Positions 1 through 7,012 of a DNA stretch of 15,965 nucleotides are shown here, in pieces. Under the pieces are notes generated by a model that was given only the letters and a program-made list of their open reading frames with translations, was not told the origin of the DNA and ran no database searches. The stretch covers positions 1 to 15,965 of the forward strand of contig JAJYKC010000006.1 of assembly GCA_021788955.1 (NCBI GenBank). The letters run 5' to 3'. Each line of letters starts with the position of its first letter. Position 1 is the first letter of the stretch. The DNA is from Acidobacteriota bacterium. GTDB taxonomy: Bacteria; Acidobacteriota; Terriglobia; Bryobacterales; Bryobacteraceae. A program made the translations under genes and the position numbers.

Positions 1-18
1 TGGCGGTACTCATGGGGG

Positions 19-1422
19 TCAGCCCGATAGGCGTTGTAAGTCCAAAGGGTACCTGACGTGGCCGGTGGCGGCGGAGCGGGAGATCATGTCGAGTTGGGTC
101 TGCTTAAGCGGCGGAGCATTCAGCCACTGCCGGTTATGACGCCAATCCGTCAGGTACCAGTTCGTATGGCTGGTCCAATAGACAGGCGCTTCCCCCAATT
201 GCAGAAACACACCGGGTGCGGGGGCGGGAGTCAGAACGCCGCGATGGAAATCCCGCGGTGCACTCGGAGTAATAGGGAATGCGACTTGCCCGAGGCGCAG
301 GAAGAACCAAGTGCAAGACGGACGATCGGCATAGACCCGGAGGCGAAAGGCAAGCAATTGTTCGATGTCGTCGAGGGACGGCAGCGAGTCCATGCCGGCA
401 TCGATCACGAGCAGGGAATCGTCGAGCGGATAGAACGCGCTGTTCACGAGGTGTACGCCTCGACAACTGCCGCGCCATCTGTTTTCGAGGTAATGGAGGA
501 TTTCCTGAAATGGCGCTTGCGCTTTCTCTCGCTCGAGAGTGCCGGTGGCGGGTTCCACCGACTGTTCGACATTGCGATAGACGGGCAGGAATGGATGATC
601 CGGGAATTCCTTCCACAGATCGAGGAACGCATGGACGAGAAAACGGTAGCATTCCTCTTCGACGGCTTTGTCCCGCCGGGGGACGCGCTGGGCGGCGAGC
701 GCTTGCAGTTTGCGGCAGAGAGGCGAGTCCGCCCGACGTAACGCTTCGTCCCTGGAGTAGCAGAATTCGCCGGTGCGCAGGGCATGGAGAGCGTTCAGCA
801 CTTCGGCCACGGCCTTAACGCAGATTGAGCTGCGCATCAGGACATCCTCGCGGTAGCGCTCGTTCTGCAGCAGAAAGTCGATGAATTGCGCCCACCAATA
901 ATACAACTCCGAAAGACAACTCGACACGCGTGCCGAATCTGTCATGGCCGGCAGGGTGGAAAGCGAATCCTTGCCGTACATGAGCGCCCAGTTGAGTTTT
1001 CCTTCCTGGAAGCGGTACCGCCAGAGTGGCGTGTTGTCCCAGAGGTAGCGCAGTTCCTTCTCATTCACCACGAAACTTGGGTGATAGGGAATCAGCCCGG
1101 CGGAGAGAATCTGCAGCCAGCGAAAGCGGGATTCCGCGCGCCGCCGCTCGCAGGCGTCCGGGCCCACGATGAGGAAGAAATCGATATCACTGACACCCGG
1201 CTTGATCTCGCCCTTGGAGCATCCGCGTGTCACATAGATGGACACGATCCCGGGACACCGGCGAAACAGATAGACCGAAGTCCGAATCGCGAGCCGGTAC
1301 ATCCAACTGTAAAAGGATAGGAGAGGCGGAACCGAGCTCCACGCCAGAAAATATCGCGCCTTGGTTTTCCACCACATGAAACTGTCCCGGAAATCGCACA
1401 CTCCCCACCTCTTCCGGATCAC
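19..1422 (-). CDS. Nucleotidyltransferase-motif protein of unknown role
   Basis: A 467-residue protein if the GTG at 1422 is the start. Residues about 66-81 read R-G-C-S-K-G followed by S-D-I-D-F. This resembles the hG[GS]...DxD signature of the MNT/polymerase-beta nucleotidyltransferase fold, with Asp79 and Asp81 as candidate metal ligands. The remaining 380 residues, rich in Trp and Arg, match no domain I recognise. There is no signal peptide. A hydrophobic stretch around residues 24-55 is too polar to call a membrane helix. Two later starts are possible: GTG at 1401, preceded by GAAGAGG six bases upstream (the best ribosome site), and ATG at 1377. It lies about 100 bases downstream of ridA on the same strand and may be an independent unit. 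The fold call is moderate; the substrate (nucleotide transfer to a protein, sugar or antibiotic) is unknown. Confidence 0.7.
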   Translation of the reverse strand: MIRKRWGVCDFRDSFMWWKTKARYFLAWSSVPPLLSFYSWMYRLAIRTSVYLFRRCPGIVSIYVTRGCSKGEIKPGVSDIDFFLIVGPDACERRRAESRFRWLQILSAGLIPYHPSFVVNEKELRYLWDNTPLWRYRFQEGKLNWALMYGKDSLSTLPAMTDSARVSSCLSELYYWWAQFIDFLLQNERYREDVLMRSSICVKAVAEVLNALHALRTGEFCYSRDEALRRADSPLCRKLQALAAQRVPRRDKAVEEECYRFLVHAFLDLWKEFPDHPFLPVYRNVEQSVEPATGTLEREKAQAPFQEILHYLENRWRGSCRGVHLVNSAFYPLDDSLLVIDAGMDSLPSLDDIEQLLAFRLRVYADRPSCTWFFLRLGQVAFPITPSAPRDFHRGVLTPAPAPGVFLQLGEAPVYWTSHTNWYLTDWRHNRQWLNAPPLKQTQLDMISRSAATGHVRYPLDLQRLSG

Positions 1423-1523
1423 CTGCCGGCGGATCCTGGCAGAAGGGAGTTAACATCCTGGCCCCCGTATTCCACCGCAATTTTTCCACGAAGAATCCGG
1501 GCGGGTCAACCCGGCGGGCGAGC

Positions 1524-1907
1524 TCAGGAAGGAATCGCGGCGATGGCTTCGATTTCGACGCGGACGTCGCGGGGGAGGCGGGCGGCTTCCACCGTCGAGC
1601 GGGCCGGAGGGTTCGTGGGGAAGTAGCGGGCGTAGACGCCGTTCATGGCGGGAAATTCGGCCATGTCCTTGAGGAAGACGGTTGTTTTGAGGACGTGCTC
1701 GAAGGAAGTACCGCAGGCGGCGAGGACGGCGCGCATATTTTCGAGCACTCTTTCGGTCTGCTCGGCGATGCCGCCTTCGATGAGCGCCCCGGTGGCAGGG
1801 TCGAGCGGGATCTGGCCGCTCAGGTAGGCGATACCTGCATTTACGACAGCTTGCGAGTAGGGGCCGATGGCTTTGGGAGCGTTTTCGGTAGTGATGATGG
1901 TCTTCAT
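1524..1907 (-). CDS. ridA: RidA family enamine/imine deaminase
   Basis: A 127-residue protein, the normal length for the RidA/YjgF/YER057c family. Family marks are the N-terminal A-P-x-A-I-G-P-Y-S-Q-A segment (residues 10-20), Y-L-S-G-Q-I-P near 28-34, the P-A-R-S-T-V segment with Arg103 (equivalent to the substrate-carboxylate-binding Arg of RidA), and V-E-I-E-A-I-A near the end with its conserved Glu. Known RidA proteins form trimers in the cytosol and hydrolyse reactive enamine/imine intermediates, notably 2-aminoacrylate, released by PLP enzymes. The ATG at 1907 overlaps the pyrD stop codon (ATGA), so translation is probably coupled. The open frame extends upstream inside pyrD, but the family N-terminus fixes this start. 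A PLP decarboxylase two genes upstream is a plausible source of imine by-products; that link is inference. Confidence 0.95.
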   Translation of the reverse strand: MKTIITTENAPKAIGPYSQAVVNAGIAYLSGQIPLDPATGALIEGGIAEQTERVLENMRAVLAACGTSFEHVLKTTVFLKDMAEFPAMNGVYARYFPTNPPARSTVEAARLPRDVRVEIEAIAAIPS

Positions 1908-2827
1908 GATTTTTTCGGAAATTCGAGTGTACCGATGAGATCGCGGGCGTGGGGGATGCGGTTGCGGGCGAGGAAGCGATCGAGTTCGCGGGCGATGCGC
2001 AGCGGGGCGGATGGCTCGGCGAAGTTCATCGTGCCGACCTGGACCGCTGAGGCGCCGGCGATCATGAACTCGGCTGCGTCTTCGCCGGTTCGGATGCCGC
2101 CTAGGCCGACGACGGGAATGTGCACGGCCTGCGCGGCCTCGTAGACAAAGCGCAGAGCGATGGGTTTGATGGCGGGCCCGGAAAGCCCGCCGAAGCCCGC
2201 GCCGAGGTGCGGACGGCGCGTACGCGCGTCGATGGACAGCGAGATGAAAGTGTTGACGAGGCTGATCGAATCGGCTCCGCATTCCTCAGCGGCGCGGGCG
2301 AGCGGTTCGATGCGGGCGACGTTCGGCGAGAGCTTGACGATGAGGGGCCGATGAGTGAGCGGGCGGACGCGACGGATCAGTTCGGAGAGTAGGGCGGGGT
2401 CGGAGGAGAAGTAGATACCGCCGTGTTTTGTGTTCGGGCAGGAGACATTGAGCTCATAGGCGGCAATGCCCTCGGCATCTTCAAGGACCCGGATGACTTC
2501 TTCGTAGTCCTCGGTGGCGTAGCCGAAGACGTTGGCGAAGATGGCGGTGCGGAATTGGCGAAGGGCGGGGAGCTTTTCGGCGACGAAGGCGCGGACGCCG
2601 ACATTCTGGAGGCCGACGGAGTTCATCATGCCGGCTTCGGTTTCCCATAGCCGCGGAGCGGGGTTGCCGGCGATGGGCTCGCGGGAGAGACCTTTGACGA
2701 CGATGCCGCCGATGCCGTTCAGGTCGACGAGAGAGGCGAACTCGATGCCATAGCCGAAGGTGCCGGAGGCGGCGAGGATGGGATTGGCCAGGGGGACGCC
2801 GCAGAGGGTCGTCGCGAGGCGGCTCAT
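1904..2827 (-). CDS. pyrD: Dihydroorotate dehydrogenase, class 1B catalytic subunit
   Basis: A 307-residue protein of typical class 1 length. It oxidises dihydroorotate to orotate with FMN in pyrimidine biosynthesis, in the cytosol. The motifs seen are N-P-I-L-A-A-S-G-T-F-G-Y-G (15-27), N-V-S-C-P-N with the class 1 catalytic base Cys130 (class 2 enzymes use Ser), K-L-S-P-N around 165-169, G-G-L-S-G-P-A-I-K-P at 213-222, and the FMN-phosphate segment G-G-I-R-T-G-E-D...G-A-S-A-V-Q-V-G-T (243-266). The ATG at 2827 is chosen because MSRLATTLCG matches the family start; a longer frame to 2914 adds residues unlike the family. Class 1B enzymes normally partner the Fe-S/FAD subunit PyrK, which is not in this window. 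It lies 13 bases after the decarboxylase gene and overlaps ridA, so the three probably share one transcript. Confidence 0.96.
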   Translation of the reverse strand: MSRLATTLCGVPLANPILAASGTFGYGIEFASLVDLNGIGGIVVKGLSREPIAGNPAPRLWETEAGMMNSVGLQNVGVRAFVAEKLPALRQFRTAIFANVFGYATEDYEEVIRVLEDAEGIAAYELNVSCPNTKHGGIYFSSDPALLSELIRRVRPLTHRPLIVKLSPNVARIEPLARAAEECGADSISLVNTFISLSIDARTRRPHLGAGFGGLSGPAIKPIALRFVYEAAQAVHIPVVGLGGIRTGEDAAEFMIAGASAVQVGTMNFAEPSAPLRIARELDRFLARNRIPHARDLIGTLEFPKKS

Positions 2828-2840
2828 GCCGGACACCAGT

Positions 2841-4238
2841 CTAGCAGAGGCTTTGAATGCGCTCCCAGGTAGAGAGGATGTCGTTCCAGGTGGTGTGAAT
2901 GTTGCCGATAGCAAGGCGGAGGACGAACTTCCCGTTCAGGACCGTGTGGGAGAGAAAAGCGTGGCCGGAAGCGTTGATTTTGTCGAGGAGGGCGCGGTTT
3001 CGCTCGTCGGAGGATTTATGGCGGAAGCAGACGAGGGAGAAGGGGTGCGGCGCGCAGACTTCGAAATCGTGATTGGCTTCGATGAGGGAGGCGAGTTGAT
3101 CGGCCCAGCGGACGTGGGTGCGGATCATTGCGGCGAGGCGGTCGCGGCCAAAGTAGCGAAGGACGAACCAGAGTTTCAGAGAGCGGAAGCGGCGGCCGAG
3201 TTGGATGCCGTAGTCCATGAAGTTCACGGCTTCCGTGTCTTCGGCGGTTTTCAGGTACTCGGCAGACAGGGAGAACGCGCGGCGGAGGATGCCGGGGTGG
3301 GCGGTGTAGAGGACGCTGCAATCGATTGGCGTGAAGAGCCACTTGTGGGGATTGACGACGACCGAGTCCGCGAGCTCGATGCCGTTGAAGAGGGGGCGGA
3401 GTTCGGGGACGATGGCCGCGGGTCCGCCGTAGGCTGCATCGACGTGGAGCCACAGATTGTGCTGTTTCGCGATGCGCGCGATTTCGGGGACGGGATCGAT
3501 GCTCGATGTAGAAGTGGTTCCGGTGGTGGCGACGACGCAGAACGGTTGCAGGCCTTGAGAGAGGTCGGCGTCGATTGCGTCAGTAAGCGCATCGGTGCGC
3601 ATGCGGAATTTTTCGTCTACGGGGATGAGGCGGACGTGATGCCGGCCGAGGCCGAGAGTGAGAGCGGCCTTTTCGACGGAGGAGTGGGAGTGGGCGGATG
3701 TATAGAGTACGAGGCGGCCGGAGTTGCCCTGGCTGCGGACGTCGGGGTCGGCGCGCTCGCGGGCGGCGGCGATAGCGTGCATCGTGGAGATCGACGCGGT
3801 GTCGTAGATGATGCCGAACCAGGGCTTGGGGAACTCAAGTGCGTCGCGGAGCCAGCCGAGGGTGACCTGTTCGAGTTCGGTGACAGCGGGGGAGCTCTTC
3901 CAGAGCATGCCGTTCACGTTGAGCGCGGCGGTGAGCATCTCGGCGAGGACGCCGGGGGCCGAGGCGGAGACGGAGAAGTAGGCGAAGAAGCGGGGGTGGT
4001 TCCAGTGGGTGAGTGCGGGGAGGATGAGGTGGTCGAAGTCGGCGAGGATGGTGTCGATGGGCTCGCCTTGCGCGGGAGCGGCGGTGGGGAGGTGGGCTGC
4101 AAGGGCGCCGGGGGAAATGGACGGAAGGACGGGATAACGGCCGGAGTTCTCGAGGTAATCGGCGATCCAGCGCGCGGTTTCAGCGGCGGCGCGGCGAAAC
4201 TCCTCGGGTGGCATGTCAAAGGGGGGATCGGCTGTCAC
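2841..4238 (-). CDS. Group II PLP-dependent decarboxylase (aromatic-amino-acid type)
   Basis: A 465-residue enzyme of the pyridoxal-dependent decarboxylase family that includes DOPA/tryptophan/tyrosine decarboxylases. Visible marks are H-P-R-F-F-A-Y-F (81-88), S-S-P-A-V-T-E-L-E near 115-123, H185 in S-H-S-S (probable PLP-stacking His), Asp267 in H-V-D-A-A-Y-G-G, and the PLP lysine Lys299 in N-P-H-K-W. The L-G-R-R-F-R-S-L-K-L-W segment (347-357) is close to the animal and plant enzymes. The position matching their catalytic-loop Tyr appears to be Phe340. The GTG at 4238 is chosen because it has AGGTG five bases upstream and overlaps the previous stop (GTGA); the ATG at 4214 has no ribosome site. 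The substrate cannot be read from sequence. It may make an amine or, with the loop Phe, an aldehyde. Confidence 0.92.
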   Translation of the reverse strand: MTADPPFDMPPEEFRRAAAETARWIADYLENSGRYPVLPSISPGALAAHLPTAAPAQGEPIDTILADFDHLILPALTHWNHPRFFAYFSVSASAPGVLAEMLTAALNVNGMLWKSSPAVTELEQVTLGWLRDALEFPKPWFGIIYDTASISTMHAIAAARERADPDVRSQGNSGRLVLYTSAHSHSSVEKAALTLGLGRHHVRLIPVDEKFRMRTDALTDAIDADLSQGLQPFCVVATTGTTSTSSIDPVPEIARIAKQHNLWLHVDAAYGGPAAIVPELRPLFNGIELADSVVVNPHKWLFTPIDCSVLYTAHPGILRRAFSLSAEYLKTAEDTEAVNFMDYGIQLGRRFRSLKLWFVLRYFGRDRLAAMIRTHVRWADQLASLIEANHDFEVCAPHPFSLVCFRHKSSDERNRALLDKINASGHAFLSHTVLNGKFVLRLAIGNIHTTWNDILSTWERIQSLC

Positions 4239-5152
4239 GCGCGCACCTGTTGGCCGGCCTCGCGCCACCAGGAGGAGAACCAATCGCAGAACTGCCGGGA
4301 AAGCTCGTCGAGCGGAATAGCGGTGGGCCCGGTTTTGAGTCCGCGGAGACCAGCGGCGAGTTTAATGGCGAAGGTCATCGGTAGTTGCTCGATGTGATCG
4401 ATGAATTCGACGAGCCGGGTATTGATTTGGGCGATGCGGGCGGGGTCGGCGTTCGACGTGATGGCGCGATCCAGCGCCACGACGAGTTCGGGGATGGCGG
4501 AGGCGGCGCCGGAGATGATGCCGTGAGCGCCATTCTGGCGGGCCCAGGCGTAGATACGCTCGCTACCGCTGAACAGGCGGAAACTGAGGCGTCTGCTCGC
4601 TTCGAGAAGTTGGGAGAAACCAGCCTGGTCGCCGCTTGAATCTTTGATGCCGGCGAAGAGGCCGGTTTCGAGAAGCTCGATGGCTGTGGTGGGGGCGAGA
4701 AGGGAGGTGGCTTGCGGGATGTTGTAGAGGTAGATGGGTGCGGAGATGGCGGCGCGGTGGGCGAAGTCGAGGAAGAACCGGCGGATTGCAGGCTGGGGGT
4801 AGGGGATAAAAGGAGGGGGCATGAGGAGGACCGCGGCGGCTCCGGCGGCAGAGGCTTCCTGGGCTAGCCAGACGGCGCCGTCGAGGGTGGAGTGGGAGGC
4901 GTTGACGATGACAGGAACGCGGCTGCGCTTCACGGCGAGCGCGGCGGCTTTGGCGCGGCTGTCGAGGTCGAAGTGGATGAATTCGCCGGTGGTGCCGAGC
5001 AACACGATACCGCTGAGGTGAGCAGCGTCGAGGAAATCGATGACTTCGAGCAGGGCGGAGAGGTCAATCGAGTCCGAGCCGGCTTTGCGGGGCGTGACTG
5101 CAGCCGCGAGGACGCCGGAGGGTGTGAAGGCGGCGGGGGAGGATTCAGCCAT
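4235..5152 (-). CDS. DapA / N-acetylneuraminate lyase superfamily aldolase
   Basis: A 305-residue TIM-barrel class I aldolase-type enzyme. The superfamily signature is complete: G-T-T-G-E at 53-57, Y-N-I-P with catalytic Tyr143, and the Schiff-base lysine Lys170 in G-I-K-D-S-S-G-D. In true dihydrodipicolinate synthase an Arg two residues after Y-N-V-P (E. coli Arg138) binds the aspartate-semialdehyde carboxylate. Here the sequence is Y-N-I-P-Q-A-T, with Ala148 at that place, so lysine biosynthesis is unlikely. Sugar-acid or keto-acid aldolases and dehydratases of the superfamily are better candidates. It begins at ATG 5152 with GGGG a few bases upstream. Its stop overlaps the GTG of the decarboxylase gene, pointing to coupled translation and a shared pathway. 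The exact reaction is unknown. Confidence 0.9.
   Translation of the reverse strand: MAESSPAAFTPSGVLAAAVTPRKAGSDSIDLSALLEVIDFLDAAHLSGIVLLGTTGEFIHFDLDSRAKAAALAVKRSRVPVIVNASHSTLDGAVWLAQEASAAGAAAVLLMPPPFIPYPQPAIRRFFLDFAHRAAISAPIYLYNIPQATSLLAPTTAIELLETGLFAGIKDSSGDQAGFSQLLEASRRLSFRLFSGSERIYAWARQNGAHGIISGAASAIPELVVALDRAITSNADPARIAQINTRLVEFIDHIEQLPMTFAIKLAAGLRGLKTGPTAIPLDELSRQFCDWFSSWWREAGQQVRA
4244..4248 (-). promoter_or_regulatory. Ribosome binding site for the PLP decarboxylase
   Basis: AGGTG on the minus strand lies five bases before the GTG at 4238. It lies inside the last codons of the upstream aldolase gene. It decides in favour of the GTG start over the downstream ATG at 4214. Confidence 0.55.
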
Positions 5153-5206
5153 ACTGCCCCAGGATATCCGATTGGGGAAGCGGGGCTTTCGTGGCGTAGG
5201 GGGCGT

Positions 5207-5623
5207 TTAGTTCTTGAGGACGTGGGTGTTGGCGCCGGTTGTCATCAGCACGATTGGCACGTCAAAGCCCCCGCAGCCCTTGATTCCACAGTCCTTGTTA
5301 AGGTCGGGAGCCTTCGCGATGCGCCCGTAGATGACTGCCCACTCGTTCGGCACGCTCCGCTCGCCAGCGTAGGTAATGGCTCCACCTTGCTCCCTAAAGC
5401 TTGGCGCCGTGTGCGAGCCGAGGACCGTCGTTTCGCGCACTGCGGACAGTTTTACGGCGATGAGCGCGGGATCGAGAGCAGGAGTTTCGGCCGGTGGTTT
5501 GGGCATGCCTTCTTCCGCGTAAGCCCAGACGATCATTTTGGTCGTCCAGACGTGGCCGTGAGTGACCACCGGGTGCGGACAGCGATCCTGCGACAGGAAT
5601 TCGTAGTGGTCAATGAGGGACAC
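5207..5623 (-). CDS. Small protein of unknown function
   Basis: A predicted 138-residue soluble protein that I do not recognise. GTG at 5623 is preceded by GGAGAG four bases upstream, the clearest ribosome site in this part of the window. The codons show the strong third-position G/C bias of the neighbouring genes, which supports real coding. Visible features are a His-rich patch H-P-V-V-T-H-G-H near residues 17-24, a proline-rich stretch at about 41-50, and a C-terminal C-G-I-K-G-C pair (Cys112, Cys117) that could bind metal or form a disulfide. No signal peptide or membrane helix is seen. A longer frame from GTG 5653 lacks a ribosome site. It heads the minus-strand gene row, 54 bases before the DapA-like gene, and diverges from the DUF4159 gene. 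Confidence 0.55.
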   Translation of the reverse strand: MSLIDHYEFLSQDRCPHPVVTHGHVWTTKMIVWAYAEEGMPKPPAETPALDPALIAVKLSAVRETTVLGSHTAPSFREQGGAITYAGERSVPNEWAVIYGRIAKAPDLNKDCGIKGCGGFDVPIVLMTTGANTHVLKN

Positions 5624-5717
5624 GCTGCTCTCCAGACGGCCGACGACGGCCACCGCGGACGATGCCGGACGGGCTCGCGACGGGGACGCGATATCCTCGA
5701 AGCAGGCGGTACTCGAA
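5624..5717. promoter_or_regulatory. Divergent intergenic region
   Basis: These 94 bases separate the divergent starts of the unknown protein (minus) and the DUF4159 protein (plus), so promoters for both should lie here or in the gene starts. It is very GC-rich and I cannot identify a convincing -35/-10 pair. AGGCGG at 5704-5709 sits eight bases before the plus-strand ATG and is its probable ribosome site. Confidence 0.4.
5628..5633 (-). promoter_or_regulatory. Ribosome binding site for the 138-residue protein
   Basis: GGAGAG on the minus strand, four bases before the GTG at 5623. It fixes the start of this otherwise unrecognised gene and is part of the evidence that the gene is real. Confidence 0.5.
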
Positions 5718-6545
5718 ATGAAGTGGAGCGGACGGTTGGGACGACTGGTGGCTGCGGGCGTGCTAGCGAGTTCGCTCTTTGCGTTTCAGAAGCCGTTCCG
5801 CGAGTATGGGGGCGTCGAGTACGACCACGAAATTCCGTTGCCACCGGACTGGCAGGAGAAGACGGAGTGGGCGTTTGCGCGGCTGATGTACCCGCCGGGC
5901 GAAAACGACGGATATCGCGGGCGGTTCGACGGGGACTGGCGGCTGGGCTACTCGCTCTGGACGCAGGATTATCCGAGGGCGGACCGGCATTTTTCGCTTG
6001 CCGCGCGGCGACTGACGCGGATCCACGTGCGAAGCGTGGAGCAACCGGTGAGCCTGGAAGACGGCGACGACGTCTACAACTGGCCGTGGCTGTACGCGGT
6101 GCAGACGGGAGAGTGGGGGATTACTCGCGCACAGGCGGCGAAGCTGCGCGATTATCTACTGCGCGGCGGCTTCTTTATGGCCGATGATTTTCACGGGGAG
6201 TTTGAATGGTCGGTTTTCGAGGCGAGCATCAAGATGGTGTTTCCCGACCGGCCGATCGTGGAAATTCCGGATTCGGATCCTATCTTTCATACGGTGTATG
6301 ACCTGACCAATCGGTATCAGATCCCGGGGCGGGCGCACTTGCGGCTTGGGTATAAGAACGGCGGGCGCGTGCCGCACTGGCGCGCGATCTACGACGATAA
6401 GCATCGCGTGATGGTGGCGATTTCGTACAACTCCGATATTGGGGACTCGTGGGAGTGGGCGGACGATCCGAGGTATCCGGAGAAGTTTTCGGCGCTCGGG
6501 ATCCGGATTGGGGTCAATTACATTGTGTATGCGATGACGCATTAG
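5718..6545 (+). CDS. Exported DUF4159 domain protein
   Basis: A 275-residue protein with an N-terminal export signal (residues 1-23: basic start, hydrophobic L-V-A-A-G-V-L-A-S-S-L-F-A-F). Most of the chain resembles DUF4159. Features are F-A-R-L-M-Y-P-P-G, a Y-P-R-A-D segment, P-W-L-Y-A-V-Q-T-G-E-W, then L-R-D-Y-L-L-R-G-G-F-F-M-A-D-D-F-H-G and F-P-D-R-P-I-V-E-I-P. The family is described as having a glutamine-amidotransferase/flavodoxin-like fold and its function is not established. ATG 5718 is chosen because it has AGGCGG eight bases upstream and begins a proper signal peptide; the frame runs open back to 5613 inside the divergent gene. It stands alone and converges on the PilZ gene. The family call is fairly secure; no role can be assigned. 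Confidence 0.88.
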   Translation: MKWSGRLGRLVAAGVLASSLFAFQKPFREYGGVEYDHEIPLPPDWQEKTEWAFARLMYPPGENDGYRGRFDGDWRLGYSLWTQDYPRADRHFSLAARRLTRIHVRSVEQPVSLEDGDDVYNWPWLYAVQTGEWGITRAQAAKLRDYLLRGGFFMADDFHGEFEWSVFEASIKMVFPDRPIVEIPDSDPIFHTVYDLTNRYQIPGRAHLRLGYKNGGRVPHWRAIYDDKHRVMVAISYNSDIGDSWEWADDPRYPEKFSALGIRIGVNYIVYAMTH

Positions 6546-6578
6546 ACGCAGGAGAGCGAAATCCGGGTCTACTGCGTC
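6545..6578. terminator. Possible shared terminator between convergent genes
   Basis: GACGCAG at 6545-6551 and CTGCGTC at 6572-6578 form a perfect seven-base inverted repeat with a 20-base loop, placed across the 23-base gap where the DUF4159 and PilZ genes meet end to end. A hairpin here could serve both strands. No T-tract follows on either side, so intrinsic termination is doubtful. Confidence 0.25.
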
Positions 6579-6937
6579 GGGTCGTCTTTGAGGGCCGCCG
6601 CGGCAGCGAGTTGGGCCAGTTTCCGGGGGTCCAGCATGTGGCGAGGCCGGAAGTCCTTGCGGGTCCACTTCATGCCGGGGGTGAATTCGACGCCGACGAA
6701 GTAGCCGATTTCGCGGAAGATGCACCAGCGGACGGTGGCCTCGAGGATTCCTTTTGGGTGGGTGAGGCGGAGTTTCGACTGGAGCGGCAATGGGCGGTCA
6801 AGCTGGACGCAGGCGCCGTGAGGAGAGATGTCCTCAAGGTTGGCCATAAATTTCCGGTGTTTGCCGTGGCCGTCTTTCCATTCGACGGCTACCAAGTCCG
6901 AACAGAGGATGCGTGGCTCGCTGCGCCTGTCTTGCAT
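6569..6937 (-). CDS. PilZ domain protein
   Basis: A 122-residue protein that is essentially one PilZ domain. The N-terminal R-R-S-E-P-R (residues 4-9) gives the RxxxR c-di-GMP-binding motif, and D-I-S-P-H-G (36-41) gives the [DN]xSxxG motif. Both halves of the ligand site are therefore present and c-di-GMP binding is plausible. PilZ proteins act in the cytosol as c-di-GMP receptors in motility, exopolysaccharide and type IV pilus control; the target here is unknown. ATG 6937 has AAGGTGA four bases upstream. It is transcribed toward DUF4159 and lies 75 bases downstream of the hydrolase gene on the same strand, so it could be read through from that gene or have its own promoter in the gap. Confidence 0.9.
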   Translation of the reverse strand: MQDRRSEPRILCSDLVAVEWKDGHGKHRKFMANLEDISPHGACVQLDRPLPLQSKLRLTHPKGILEATVRWCIFREIGYFVGVEFTPGMKWTRKDFRPRHMLDPRKLAQLAAAAALKDDPTQ

Positions 6938-7012
6938 AGTCTCACCTTCATGATCGGCAGTTTGTGACGCGACATTAGACCGGGGATTGCCGATTCGGGG
7001 CTTGCCGTCACC
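6938..7012. other. Short gap with nested inverted repeats
   Basis: The 75 bases between hydrolase and PilZ genes contain two interleaved perfect inverted repeats: ATCGGCA/TGCCGAT (6953-6959 and 6988-6994) and GTGACG/CGTCAC (6964-6969 and 7006-7011). They cannot form fully at once. They may be a terminator for the hydrolase transcript, a leader structure for PilZ, or chance in GC-rich DNA. Confidence 0.25.

Noticed and set aside
1497..1514. CCGGG/CCCGG inverted repeat after ridA
   Set aside because: Only five base pairs, no T-tract on the minus strand, and such repeats are common in GC-rich DNA; not enough for a terminator call.
1908..2282. N-terminal extension of ridA to about 252 residues
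   Set aside because: The extension is an out-of-frame reading of pyrD, rich in Arg and Pro. The RidA family begins at the ATG at 1907.
2760..4397. A 545-codon open frame on the plus strand
   Set aside because: It lies opposite the decarboxylase and parts of pyrD and the aldolase, all with clear family motifs. Its product is a monotonous Gly/Glu/Asp/Val-rich chain, typical of the antisense of GC-rich genes.
4892..6187. A 431-codon open frame on the plus strand
   Set aside because: It runs across the aldolase gene, the unknown small gene and the DUF4159 gene in the wrong frame, and shows no domain, signal or ribosome site.
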